From: Cyprinodon diabolis | Taxonomy: Eukaryota > Chordata > Actinopteri > Cyprinodontiformes > Cyprinodontidae | Reading direction: 5' to 3' | Length of the DNA: 64,000 nucleotides | Assembly: GCA_030533445.1 (NCBI GenBank) | Contig: CM060076.1 | Location: 22,616,603 to 22,680,602 of the forward strand | Program-made: the position numbers and the translations under genes | Notes under the pieces: generated by a model | What the model saw: only the letters and a program-made list of their open reading frames with translations | What the model was told of the DNA's origin: nothing | Database searches by the model: none | Shown: positions 23,340 to 33,799 of the stretch, piece by piece | Layout of the letters: each line of letters starts with the position of its first letter | How positions within the stretch are numbered: the first letter of the stretch is position 1

Positions 23340-25040
23340 CCACACATATGCGCATGAAATGGCGGATGCGCTAAAAAAGATAGCTAAAGGGACGAGCATG
23401 TAGGACCGCCTTACATATACTTCTTTTGATGATGAAGTTTTTTGGCCAGTGGGAAAGGGGTTTAATACTACTTCAAAAAAAAAAGTGTTGGATTTGCTTG
23501 ATTTAAAGCTGGAAGTCTATGAGCTTGTTAAGGAGTTCCACCGCAATTACTGTGAAGTAACAGATGACAAAAAGTCATAAATAATGAAGAAAACTGAGGT
23601 GCTTAAAAAAGATATGACCCAAACAGCAACAGAATGTATTGAAGAAGTTGAAAAAGTGGATCTTGCATGATATCTCCCCTTTACAGAAAATTGTTCACAT
23701 GAGGTTTTAATGCAGACAGCCATTATCCAATACTTGTTACTGAACTACTTTAATTCAATGCAGTTTTTGTTTTGTTTTTGAGAACAGGCTTTAATATCCA
23801 GCAATTTATGCAGACATACACATGAAACATTTTATTACTTGAGAGTGAAAAGATCACCCTGAGAGAGAGACTGTGTCCCATCTTTCCAACAGCTGTGGGG
23901 TCAAAACCATAAAAGAACACATGAAACACATGGGTAGGCTGCATGAGGGTCCTGGTTCTTTGATGCCTTTGTGCTTTTTTTTCTCTCTTTTTCCTCTACA
24001 GGCCAATGGAGAGTCTCAGACGACAGGGTGTTTATCGGACATAAAGAGTCTCAGATCAGCTGAGGGGACGTTCCATATGTTCTCCTGGTACTTGACTGTG
24101 TTTCAGTGTTTTTTCTTGATCCTTGCTCTCATCTTTATATCCTTCTTTCACAGCCACAACCCTCGATGATTTCCCTTGAGCTCTGGGGGCTTGGGATCAT
24201 TGTGCTGACCACAACAAAGAGAAATCATCCCACATTTGTAAACGGACTCTTGCCAGTTGGACAGGTTTTCTCAAACAAACCTTTCAGCAGGGGAAAGCAT
24301 GTTGGCGCCTTTTTAATCAAAATTTTGTTAGGAGCAAAACTTGTGATCCGCTACAACTTTTATGTATTTTCACTCTCTTTCATATTTTTTTTTATCTCAC
24401 CTCAGATTTAGGTCATCTACATCTTTATTGCAAGCCTCTATAAAATGCTTGTTTTTTTTTTAAATACTGTAAGTATTGATTAATTATAACACTTGCTTGC
24501 TTCTTTCTCCAAACACTTTCCTTTGATTTTGTGCTATGAGAAACAGCATATTTATTTATTCCAAAATCAAACAGATGTTTGAGATTGAGTTTTGCCGTGA
24601 GAATTAATCATTCAGAATCTCAAATTGATGAAAGGATAATTTATGATCTATTTACTTTAGTTTTGGTCTATCAATGCCGTCCACAAATATAAATGCAATA
24701 AACCATTACTGTTTCAAACAGTCATAGAAAACACTTGCGTGTGAAAGAACCACCTTGTACATCTCTGTTATGCTGGATTCAGATATCAGTGTAGCACCAA
24801 GGTATAGTGCACTACTTAACGATAAGATGTTATAGAAAGAGATGGTAGAAATATGATATATTGACATTAACCACAAAAACATCAATAAATACAACAGCGG
24901 TGAGAAGTTTACATGTAGTTATTATTAAGAGGTAAGCAACATGAATTCAATATTTCCATTTAGGAGTGCAATGATAATACACTGTTTAATTGAAAGGTAC
25001 AGTGTTTTAATTACAGCAACTACTGACATAAATATATGTA
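23340..25040. other. Intergenic stretch, possibly with old repeat debris
   Basis: Around 23355-23700 the plus strand reads as a broken coding-like stretch beginning MADALKKIAKGTSM and then several stops. I cannot assign it. The remainder is AT-rich with no recognised exon. Confidence 0.35.
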
Positions 25041-25044
25041 TAGA

Positions 25045-25047
25045 TAT

Positions 25048-25121
<74 letters not shown>

Positions 25122-25122
25122 A
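25045..25122. repeat. (TA)n tract flanking the R4-like LINE (left)
   Basis: Alternating TA with rare G/C interruptions. The LINE sequence begins immediately after it. Confidence 0.9.
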
Positions 25123-27767
25123 TAAACACCACAGGCCACAAAGCAGAGCCCCCATGGAGGAGAAGGCTGGAAGCCAAGATCAAGGCAACACGAAGACAGG
25201 TTAGTCAGCTCTCAGACCTGCAGAAAGGTGTAGGGAAAAGGTTACCTAAGTACAACAAGCTGTCCATTCCTGAGGCTCTAGAAACTGCCAAACAAAGACT
25301 CGCCGCCCTGGCCACCCGCCTAAAGAGATACAAGGGAGAAGCAGAAGCCAGGAGAATAAACCAGGTGTTCTCCACCAACCCATCCAAAGTGTACTCACAG
25401 TGGCAGGGTAATTCAAGATCAGATCCACCCAGGGCTGAGACTGAACAGTACTGGAGAAACATATGGGAGAAGAAGGCATCCCACAACACCAATGCTCAGT
25501 GGTTAGAAGATCTTAGAACAGATCACAGCAATCTCCCAGAACAAGAACCAGTAACCATTACAACGGCAGATGTCCAAGAAAGAGCAGCAGGTATGAAGAG
25601 CTGGACAGCACCAGGCCCTGACATGATCCACACCTACTGGCTGAAAAAACTAACCGCACTTCATGCACGCCTCGCAGCACAAATGAACCAACTGCTGATG
25701 GATGGGACCCACCCAGAATGGTTAACCCAAGGACGGACAATCCTGATCATGAAGGATCCCCAGAAGGGAACAACCCCATCCAACTACCGGCCAATAACTT
25801 GCCTATGTACAACATGGAAGCTCCTGTCAGGCATCATAGCGGCTAAGATGAATAGGCACATGGCTCAATACATGCACCCTTCCCAGAAGGGAATAGGCAG
25901 TAACACCAGAGGAGCCAAGCACCAGCTACTAGTGGATAGAGCAGTCACTCGAGACTGTAAGACCAGGCAGACAAATCTGTGCACTGCCTGGATTGACTAT
26001 AAGAAAGCCTATGACTCAATGCCACATACATGGATACTGGAATGCTTGGAAATGTACAAGATCAACAGGACTCTAATAGCCTTCATCAAGAACTCAATGA
26101 AGCTGTGGAAAACAAGTCTGGAAGCCAATGCAAAGCCAATAGCACAAGTCACCATCAAGTGCGGCATATACCAGGGTGATGCACTATCCCCGCTGCTGTT
26201 CTGCATAGGCCTGAACCCCCTCATCCAGATCATCACAAAGACTGGCTACGGATACCAATTCCGAAGCAGAACAATCATCAGTCACCTCCTCTACATGGAT
26301 GACATCAAGCTGTATGCCAGGAGTGAGCGAGACATCGACTCACTGATCCACACTACCAGGATCTACAGCAACGACATTGGGATGTCATTCGGACTGGACA
26401 AGTGCGGTCGCATGGTCTCAAAGAGAGGGAAGATGATCAGAACCGAGGGGGTTGAACTACCAGAAGGCCACATTACAGATGTGCAGGACAGCTACAAATA
26501 CCTTGGGGTGCCACAGGCTAACGGAAACCACGAGGAGATGGCAAGAAAGACTGCCACAGCTAAATACCTACAAAGAGTAAGGCAGGTCCTGAAAAGTCAG
26601 CTGAATGGGAAAAACAAGATCCAAGCCATCAACACATATGCCCTACCAGTCATCAGATACCCCGCTGGTATAATAAGCTGGCCAAAGGAGGAGATAGAGG
26701 CCACTGACATAAAGACAAGAAAGCTCCTCACAATGCATGGAGGGTTCCACCCCAAATCCAGCACCCTGAGACTGTATGCCAAGCGTAGCGAGGGAGGCCG
26801 AGGGCTAGTGAGTGTCAAGACCACTGTCCAGGATGAAACAACTAAGACCCAGGAGTACATCAGAAAGATGGCCCCCAAAGACAAATGGCTTGGTGAATAC
26901 CTCAGGCAGGAGAAAACCGAAAGCGAGGACAAGAAAGAGGAAGGAGAACCATCATGGAGGGACAAGCCACTGCACGGCATATTCCACAGACAAATAGAAG
27001 AAGTGGCTGATATCAAAAAATCCTACCAGTGGCTGGAGAAGGCTGGACTGAAGGACAGCACAGAGGCACTAATCATGGCAGCACAAGAACAGGCACTCAG
27101 TACAAGATCAATAGAGGCCAGGGTCTACCACACCAGGCAGGACCCCCGATGCAGACTGTGCAAAGATGCCTCTGAAACAATACAGCACATAACAGCAGGG
27201 TGTAAAATGCAGGCAGGAAGTGCATACATGGAACGCCACAACCAGGTAGCTGTCATAGTGTACAGGAACATCTGCCATGAGTATGGGCTGGAAGTCCCAA
27301 GGTCAAAATGGAAGACACCTCCTAAGGTAGTTGAGAATGACCGAGCTAAGATCCTATGGGACTTCAAGATCCAGACTGACAAACAGGTGATGGCTAACCA
27401 ACCAGACATCGTGTTGATAGACAAACAGCAGAAGAAGGCAGTAGTGATAGATGTGGCAATCCCAAGCGACAGCAACATCAAGAAGAAAGAACACGAGAAG
27501 CTTGAGAAATACCAAGGGCTGAAAGAGGAGCTAGAAAAGATGTGGAAAGTAAGAGCAGCAGTGGTGCCAGTGGTAATTGGAGCACTGGGGGCTGTGACCC
27601 CCAAACTGGGAGAGTGGCTACAGCAGATTCCAGGTAAAACATCAGAGGTCTCTGTCCAGAAGAGCGCAGTCCTAGGAACAGCTAAGATACTGCGCAGAAC
27701 CCTCAAACTCCCAGGCCTCTGGTAGAGGACCCGAGCACATACCACCCCACGAGGGGTGAGAAAACAG

Positions 27768-27769
<2 letters not shown>
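25123..27769 (+). mobile_element. R4/Dong/Rex6-type non-LTR retrotransposon embedded in (TA)n
   Basis: A single long ORF, open from the left (TA)n junction to 27725, followed by only ~45 bp of 3' sequence ending gagaaaacagttttta before a second (TA)n tract. The protein has a central RT and a C-terminal restriction-enzyme-like endonuclease rather than an N-terminal APE domain, the layout of the R2/R4 group. Dong/R4 elements are known for site preference, including simple repeats. The N-terminal zinc-finger/Myb region and 5' UTR are missing, so the copy is 5'-truncated but otherwise in good condition. Confidence 0.85.
25125..27725 (+). CDS. R4/Rex6-type LINE polyprotein: reverse transcriptase plus restriction-like endonuclease
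   Basis: Mediates target-primed reverse transcription of the element RNA. The first in-frame ATG (25365) yields 786 residues, but the frame is open and family-like (PPWRRRLEAKIKATRRQVSQ) back to 25125, so that ATG is probably not the native start. Numbering from it: fingers motif SNYRPITCLCTTW, palm aspartate D211 in AWIDYKKAYDSM, GIYQGDALSPLLF, catalytic YMDD at 310-313, a CX2CX8HX4C knuckle (C596, C599, H608, C613), and the endonuclease core PD(680-681)-X14-D696 followed by KYQGLKEEL. All catalytic residues are present and there is no internal stop or frameshift over about 867 codons, so this is a young copy. It is selfish DNA, not a host gene. Confidence 0.9.
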   Translation, partial: NTTGHKAEPPWRRRLEAKIKATRRQVSQLSDLQKGVGKRLPKYNKLSIPEALETAKQRLAALATRLKRYKGEAEARRINQVFSTNPSKVYSQWQGNSRSDPPRAETEQYWRNIWEKKASHNTNAQWLEDLRTDHSNLPEQEPVTITTADVQERAAGMKSWTAPGPDMIHTYWLKKLTALHARLAAQMNQLLMDGTHPEWLTQGRTILIMKDPQKGTTPSNYRPITCLCTTWKLLSGIIAAKMNRHMAQYMHPSQKGIGSNTRGAKHQLLVDRAVTRDCKTRQTNLCTAWIDYKKAYDSMPHTWILECLEMYKINRTLIAFIKNSMKLWKTSLEANAKPIAQVTIKCGIYQGDALSPLLFCIGLNPLIQIITKTGYGYQFRSRTIISHLLYMDDIKLYARSERDIDSLIHTTRIYSNDIGMSFGLDKCGRMVSKRGKMIRTEGVELPEGHITDVQDSYKYLGVPQANGNHEEMARKTATAKYLQRVRQVLKSQLNGKNKIQAINTYALPVIRYPAGIISWPKEEIEATDIKTRKLLTMHGGFHPKSSTLRLYAKRSEGGRGLVSVKTTVQDETTKTQEYIRKMAPKDKWLGEYLRQEKTESEDKKEEGEPSWRDKPLHGIFHRQIEEVADIKKSYQWLEKAGLKDSTEALIMAAQEQALSTRSIEARVYHTRQDPRCRLCKDASETIQHITAGCKMQAGSAYMERHNQVAVIVYRNICHEYGLEVPRSKWKTPPKVVENDRAKILWDFKIQTDKQVMANQPDIVLIDKQQKKAVVIDVAIPSDSNIKKKEHEKLEKYQGLKEELEKMWKVRAAVVPVVIGALGAVTPKLGEWLQQIPGKTSEVSVQKSAVLGTAKILRRTLKLPGLW

Positions 27770-27866
<97 letters not shown>

Positions 27867-27880
27867 TACAGTATATATAT
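27770..27880. repeat. (TA)n tract flanking the R4-like LINE (right)
   Basis: About 110 bp of alternating TA with two 'cagta' interruptions, directly after the LINE 3' end. Confidence 0.9.
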
Positions 27881-27914
27881 GTGTTATTTATTATCAACTG
27901 AAAGTCTCAATCTT

Positions 27915-28300
27915 CAGGTTCTGTAACAGGTTTTTCCCATCTGCCATGAGACTGTTGAACTGTTGAAAACTCCAATCAAGTCACAAATTGAGACTCTGCA
28001 TCACACTAATAACATTATACTTTCACTACTGCATTTTGCACCATATCTATTTATTAATTTTGCACTGCTTTGAACCTTCCACATCAATGCCTTTTGTACC
28101 ACATCTCTCCTACACTGTTTACATTTTTCACCATGTGTCTCCTATAATGTTAACATTTTTGATCACTGTTGCACTTTATAAAATGGAAATATTCATTTTC
28201 ACTGCTAAGCTGCTGCTCATTCACCGTCGGAAAACTTTATGCAATGAAATTTCCTTTTCTATGCACTCTGTGTATGCAGAATGATAATAAAGTTTGTCTA
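27915..28300 (+). repeat. LINE 3' end fragment (Rex1/L2-like)
   Basis: Reads [16 protein letters not shown] then stop at 27916-27966, the typical extreme C-terminus of a fish Rex1/L2-like ORF2, followed by a 3' UTR-like region ending 'aatgataataaagtttgtct' (about 28280-28300). No RT domain remains. Confidence 0.55.
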
Positions 28301-28632
28301 AGTATCTATCTCTTAAAGCATGCATCTTTGAGAGAAATTCTACTTTTTTAAGCCACTCAATAGTGTTGTCCCATTCGGCAAGAGAAAGCCTTTTGTCTGT
28401 GCCATCAGGGGGCTGTTTGAGTCTGGATGCATGCAAAAATATCAGGGTCAGATGTACACATATTGAGGCTAATAGTGTAACTTTAAGACTGATTGACAGA
28501 AATCCTCTTCGAGTTTTGATTTTTATTTTCTTTTTCCAGATTCTCACTTTTCCATTTAACAACCTAGTGACAATCCATCCAAACTGTGAACAGTTGTGCT
28601 TCACATCCTGGTCAGAATATTTTGACTTATAG

Positions 28633-29005
28633 TGTCAGGGTGCTTACACTATAAATCTAAATTTTCTTTGTTATTTTGTTATTCTGTGTCTTTGTAGTTG
28701 TTTTCTGTCAGTTTTGTATTTCTTGAGTGTCCCTCTATTGCCCCCTTGTGCCTGTTCCTTTCCCCTTGGCTCCCTTCTAGTTAGTTATATTCGCACCTGC
28801 TCCATATCAGCTCATTATCACATCCTTTGATCTGTTCCCCCATATGAGCATGTTGTTTTGTTGCTTTGTCACCTTTTTCTCATCTTTTTATGTTTCTGGA
28901 CTTTGCCTCAGTTGTCTGTGGGAACCTTATCAAATCAACAAAACCTTACCTCTGCCCCCTCATTTCTGTATTTGGTTCCTCGAATACCTCCACACAACCA
29001 TGACA
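28633..29005 (+). mobile_element. Solo LTR candidate
   Basis: A 373-bp segment starting tgtcagggtgc and ending caaccatgaca has the TGTCA/TGACA ends of fish gypsy LTRs and a C-rich 3' part containing 'ctgtatttggttcct', which resembles the conserved LTR 3' region. Flanking 5-mers (tatag / tacaa) match at 3 of 5 positions, a weak target duplication. Confidence 0.5.
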
Positions 29006-30620
29006 TACAATGCATCTGGAAAAATATTTTTTGTGAAATTGTTAAAGAAAAAACATGTTTTCTGTAGATGTGATTCAAGATGGTAAAATTGACTGCTTGA
29101 CATTTTTTCTTTTTCTTTTTTTAAATAGTGGAGCTCCTTTAAATTGGTTGGACTCCTGACATGGGTCCTGCTTTTAAAGCACAGTATATACATTTTTGAA
29201 AGAGTTAAGGTTGAGGCGATTCCAGCAGCTTTATTTTAGCTATCTTTAGTCCAAAACAAGTGTTAACATGTGCCTGAGATATTTTCTTTCGTTGAAGGAC
29301 CCAATCTATGTCCTTTTGCTCAAATGTTGCTTCTAAGCCAACAAGCTGAATGGCTTTTGTTAAAAAGTGTTATGACTAGATGAGAGAAAGATGGAGCTAT
29401 CTTGCAACAGCAACAAGAGGAATGTTTAAGGACCTTAAGGGGGAAGCTTTCAACCCTAACAACACTAAACCAAACATCCTGGTTTACTGCAGGTTTGGTT
29501 TAGGTATTGGGGGGTTTTGTATTTATATTTTAGCATGTATAGTTTTTACCATTTCTAAATGAGAAAAATCCACAATTGATTCTAACAAATCCGCTGTTAT
29601 AATCATACCAACCAGTAAAAAAGTTTGGTTTAAATTTGTGCTTGAGACCCCAACAAGTAGGCTAATATGATATTCTCCTCTGTTAATACAGCCAAATATT
29701 TCTCTTAGTTTCACACTATGGAGAGAACAATTTGAAAATATCTTATCAGTGCTGTACATTTCTTTGTCATGACACAGGGCAAAATAAATTATCTACAGTT
29801 ACAGGGTTAACCACGAAATAACCACCCCTAATTGCTGTGCCTCGAACTTCTAACCAAATATTAAAGCCCTGAATGTCGACACTTGGTTTAATATTTGGGG
29901 TAATCTGTTGGAAAGAATGTAAAGACTTGAATAATAGGTTTTGTGGTTGCCCTATTCTGCATTAAGCTGACATTCTAGGCTGCCACAACCGAAAAAAAAA
30001 ACAAGTCATCAATGTACAAAGTTTTGGGTCCACCATATATTTTACAAAGAAAGAAAGAAAGCTTGAGATTGTGTATTGAACCATTTTCTCACAATCAATG
30101 TGACTTAGTATTGTTACAAATTAGAATCATGCAAAGCAGAGAAAGTAGCTCTTTTTGAAAATAAAATGTGCTCCCTGCTGTTTTTTAGGCATCTGATTTC
30201 CTTGAAAAGGCAGGATGTATAGCATGAGCCATAATTTAGATCATTTCTCGAAGGTGTCAGCAACTGCACGACAAACTGATTTCCCCTCTCAACTAATCAT
30301 GTAGTGTCTTGCCAAGAAAAGTTCAGTTATTGTAATGTGTTTCAGAAATAAAAGAGATCAGACAAAAAATAATAAGCAAAAGACAGAATTGGGCATAGAA
30401 GGAAGAAGTTTTTTTCTGTCTTTCATTAAACCTCTTGCCTGCCTCAGATTTTTCTGATGATCCATCAGTTGTCTTTACTCCATGGCAAATGTCTACATAA
30501 TTCTACTGAAGCTGAATGCAGACAATCTGGTCACATTGCATACTGTTTTACAGATGAAGAGCCTCTTTGGGATCAAACAGTATAATTTTGAAAAAGATGA
30601 ATTCAGTTATGAGTTTTCAA
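29006..30620. other. AT-rich intergenic stretch, nothing recognised
   Basis: No recognisable gene. A short (GAAA)n lies at 30049-30061. No repeat family identified. Confidence 0.4.
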
Positions 30621-30797
30621 ATGGGGCTGCACAGTGTCGCAGTGGGTAGCAGTCCAGGGTCTTTCTGCATGGAGTTTGAATGTTCTCCTTGTGCATGCGT
30701 GGGTCCACTCTTCGTACTCCTGTTCCCTCCCACATTCCAAAAGCGTGACTCTTAGGTTAATTGGCATCTCTAAATTCTCCTTTGGTGTGTGTTAGTA

Positions 30798-32088
30798 CAC
30801 TACTCAAATAAATTAAAGGAACACTTTGTAATCGGAGTATAGCATCAGTTTCAACTGCTTTGGTGTTAATGAAATTAACAACAGGTGCACTAGAGGGGCA
30901 ACAACGAGACTACCATCAAGAGGAATGGTTTTAAAGGTGGAGGCCACTGACATACTTTCATCTCCTCATCCTTTCTGACCGTAGAAGGTCTACAACCCAT
31001 CAGCAGGACCGTTGTCTGCTTCTCTGTGCAAGGAGGAGCAGGAGCAGCACTCCCAGAGCCCTACAAAATGACCTCCAGAAGGCCTATGGTGTAAATGTCT
31101 CTGACCAAACAATCAGAAACAGACTTCACGAGGGTGGCCTGAGGGCCTGATATCCTCTAGTGGGCCCTGTGCTCACTGCCCGGCACCGTGGAGCTCGATT
31201 GGCATATGCCACAGAACATTGGAATTGGCAAGTCCGCCACTGGCGCCCTGTGCTTTTCACAGATGAGAGCAAATTCACCCTGAGCACATATGACAGACGT
31301 GAAAGGGTCTTGAGAAGCCGTGGAGAAAGTTATGCTGCCTGTTACAACATTCAGCATGGCCGGTTTTGTGGTGGGTCAGTGATGGTCTGGGGAGGCATAT
31401 CCATGGAGGGACGCACAGACCTATACAGGCTAGACAACAGCATCCTGACTGCCATTAGGTATCGGGTTGAAATCCTTGCACCCATTGTCAGACATATGCT
31501 GGTGCAGAGGGTCCTGAGTTCCTCCTGTTGCACAACAATGCCAGGCCTCATGTGACAAGAGTATGCAGGCAGTTCCTGGAGGATGAAGAAATTAATACCA
31601 TTGATTGGCCCCCATGCTCGCCTGACCTAAATCCAATAGAACACCTCTGAACATTATGTTTCCATCCATCTGACGCCACCAGGTTGCACCTCAGACTGTC
31701 CAGGAGCTCAGTGATGCCCTGGTCCAGATCTGGGAGGAGATACCCCAGGACGCCATTCGTCATCTCATTAGGAGCATGCACCAACATTGTCAGGCATGCA
31801 TACACACATGCTGGGGCCATAAAAATTACTGAATACCATTTTGAGTTGCTGCAATAAAATTTCAGCAAAATGGACTAGCAAATGGACTAATTTTTTCACT
31901 GTAATTTTTGGGGTGTCTTTGAATTCAGCCCTCTGTAGGTTGATCATTTTCATTTCCATCAAATAATTGGGCACCCTTTTATTCCTAACACATCATCCCG
32001 TCCATATCAGTATAAATAAACAGCATGTTTTTTTCCCAATTGAGATCTGATGTGTTTTCAAAGTGTTCCTTTAATTTTTTGAGCAGTG
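30798..32088 (+). mobile_element. Tc1-like DNA transposon with TA target duplication
   Basis: The ends cactactcaaataaattaaa (30798) and the complement of cactgctcaaaaaattaaag (ending 32088) form inverted repeats that share ttaaaggaacactttg. The 1291-bp element is flanked by TA on both sides (30796-30797, 32089-32090), the Tc1/mariner signature. It lies within a SINE-like repeat and so postdates it. The transposase inside is defective. Confidence 0.9.
30975..31835 (+). pseudogene. Tc1-like transposase, defective
   Basis: Reading across frames: an HTH-region remnant (about 31020-31150; [16 protein letters not shown]) ends in an in-frame stop at 31147-31149. A long open stretch 31160-31555 carries VLFTDESKF, with the first catalytic Asp of the DDE triad, and GGSVMVWGGIS. 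The frame then changes and the second catalytic block reads HNNARPHVTR, so the aspartate of the family motif (DNARPH) is asparagine here. WPPCSPDLNPIEHL is followed by a stop. The N-terminal first DNA-binding helix is missing. The protein would be non-functional. Confidence 0.85.
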
Positions 32089-32201
32089 TATGTGCATGAT
32101 TGTCTTTGTGTGTCTCTATGTTGCCCTGCGACAGACTGGCAATGTGTGCAGGGTGTACTCCGCCTTTTGCCCATAGACTAGATAAGCAATGGCCCAACCG
32201 A

Positions 32202-32317
32202 GATGGATGGATGGATGGATGGATGGATGGATGGATGGATGGATGGATGGATGGATGGATGGATGGATGGATGGATGGATGGATGGATGGATGGATTGAT
32301 GGATGGATGGATGGATG
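32202..32317. repeat. (GATG)n microsatellite
   Basis: About 29 copies with one variant (gattgatg near 32296). It forms the 3' tail of the SINE-like repeat, so it probably expanded from that tail. Confidence 0.9.
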
Positions 32318-32935
32318 AGTTTTCAAATGACTATTAAATAGTTTTTAAGAATGTTGTTAATTTGTTGGTGAGAACTTCTGGTAATACTACTTATTATCTT
32401 AGACAAAACAAAAATCTGTTATTGCTTCTTCAGATAAAAAATATTTAAGAAGATTAAGATCTGTGATACTCCACCAAACCGATTTGATTTAACAAAGGTT
32501 ATTGCATTTACATACTATGAAACAAAACTTTGTTTGGCAGGGGAAAGCACTTTTAAAGTGTTTTTATTTAATATAAATTGCTTTATTGTCTCAAAATGGG
32601 GAAATTCACTCTTTGTATTTTACGCATTTTAGCCCAAAGTAGTAGGAGGCCTTGCCTAAGACTTGAGAGTGAAAAGCTCACCTCCTCTAGTATAATTCTC
32701 TGCTCTTTATGAAATTAAGATCAATCGGATTCTATTGACTATGCGTTCTCTGTCCCATCTGAACACTTTCCTAAAAGTCTTTTCTGGCTTCTGTTGCCTC
32801 CAATAAGGGATTTTGAGAACCGTCGTCACTGGCCCACATTGGCTCTACATAATCTTTCAAAGTTCCTTCATGTAATTCTGTGGCCTCTAGGCTGGCTTTT
32901 GAAGCTCTGAAGTGCACTGGGTTCCCAAGCTCAGA
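32318..32935. other. Intergenic stretch, nothing recognised
   Basis: No recognisable exon or repeat family was seen here. Confidence 0.4.
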
Positions 32936-32939
32936 TCAG

Positions 32940-33790
32940 AGGTGAAAATGCACAGTTAATGATGAAACAAACTGCAAAAACATGTGTAATACAAACTCTA
33001 AAACATGCAAACACAAAGAACAAATGCAAAGAAAAATGCTGCAAACAAAAAAGAAACAAGCTGTAAACGGGTAACAAAACAGCAAAAATAGGCTGCAAAC
33101 ACAGGTATGGGTTCATAATACGAACACAAAAAAAGCAACACACATGCTGCAAACCAAAAATGCTGTATTTACTAAAAATAGAGGCAAAAACATCTAATCA
33201 ACAAAGCAAATACAAACAAAAAATGCAACAACCAAAGACAAAATCCTGCAAGTAAAAGAAAATGCTCCAAACACAGAAAGAAAATCATGCAAATAGTGAA
33301 AAAGAGCTGTAAACCTGCTCTAAACAAAGAAACTGATATGCTCCAGACCACTAGAGGGAGTTGAAAAAAGAACTTATCATATCAGAGTGTTACGTGAATT
33401 ACTTTACATAACTATGCTGTTGTTTTGTAATACTGTAATACTATGTGTTTGCAAATAAATGAAAGACAAACCTCTCCTTTCTTCTTCCAGCTTTCTATTT
33501 TTTCAATCCTGCATTAAAACTTAAATTCTTGTTTGTACCGAGGGATGTTCCAATACACTTATCTCTATTTATTCAATAATAACTGAACAAATGGATATCA
33601 GGGGTTCAATATGTTGTGTTTTGTGTTGGACTCCCTCTAGTGGTCTAGGGCAATATCTTTTTGTGGACGAGTTTGCTGCTGCTGTTTTTTTTTATTTTTT
33701 GCATTTTCTTGTATTGCAGGTTCAAGCTTCTGTTTTTGGTTTGCAACATTCTTCTTCTGCATTTTCTGTGTGTGTGTGTGTGTTATGAAT
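32940..33790. repeat. Inverted pair of degenerate 'aatgctgcaaacaaa'-type repeat arrays
   Basis: The left part (32950-33345) repeats loosely around aaaaatgctgcaaacaaaaa with changing spacing. The right part (33640-33775) is composed of the reverse-complement pattern (tttggtttgcaacattctt, ttttttgcattttcttgt). Each ends in the same 15-bp motif, gaccactagagggag (33346-33360) and ctccctctagtggtc (33631-33645). No ORF of note. Confidence 0.55.
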
Positions 33791-33799
33791 AACTGATAG

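Larger units (their letters stand above)
30623..32317 (+). repeat. SINE-like teleost repeat with (GATG)n tail, split by a Tc1 element
   Basis: The left part (30623-30795) has ggggctgcacagtgtcgcag, 'gggtctttctgcatggagtt', 'aatgttctccttgtgcatgc' and 'taggttaattggcatctc'. The right part resumes at 32091 with tgtgcatgattgtctttgtg, continues 'gccctgcgacagactggcaa' and ends in the (GATG)n tract. This is a very common fish interspersed repeat with a tRNA-like head and tetranucleotide tail. The two parts join cleanly if the Tc1 element and one TA copy are removed. Confidence 0.75.

Noticed and set aside
23355..23700. Coding-like plus-strand stretch starting MADALKKIAKG
   Set aside because: Several stops and no recognisable family; noted only as debris.
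24925..25204. Tyr/Ile-rich ORFs over (TA)n
   Set aside because: Simple-repeat artefacts; the same applies at 27703-27897 and 37756-38070.
26597..27745. Minus-strand ORFs of 139 and 206 aa inside the R4-type LINE
   Set aside because: Shadow frames opposite a well-supported RT/endonuclease ORF.
31985..32326. Ser-Ile-His-Pro repeat ORF on the minus strand
   Set aside because: Translation of the (GATG)n array.
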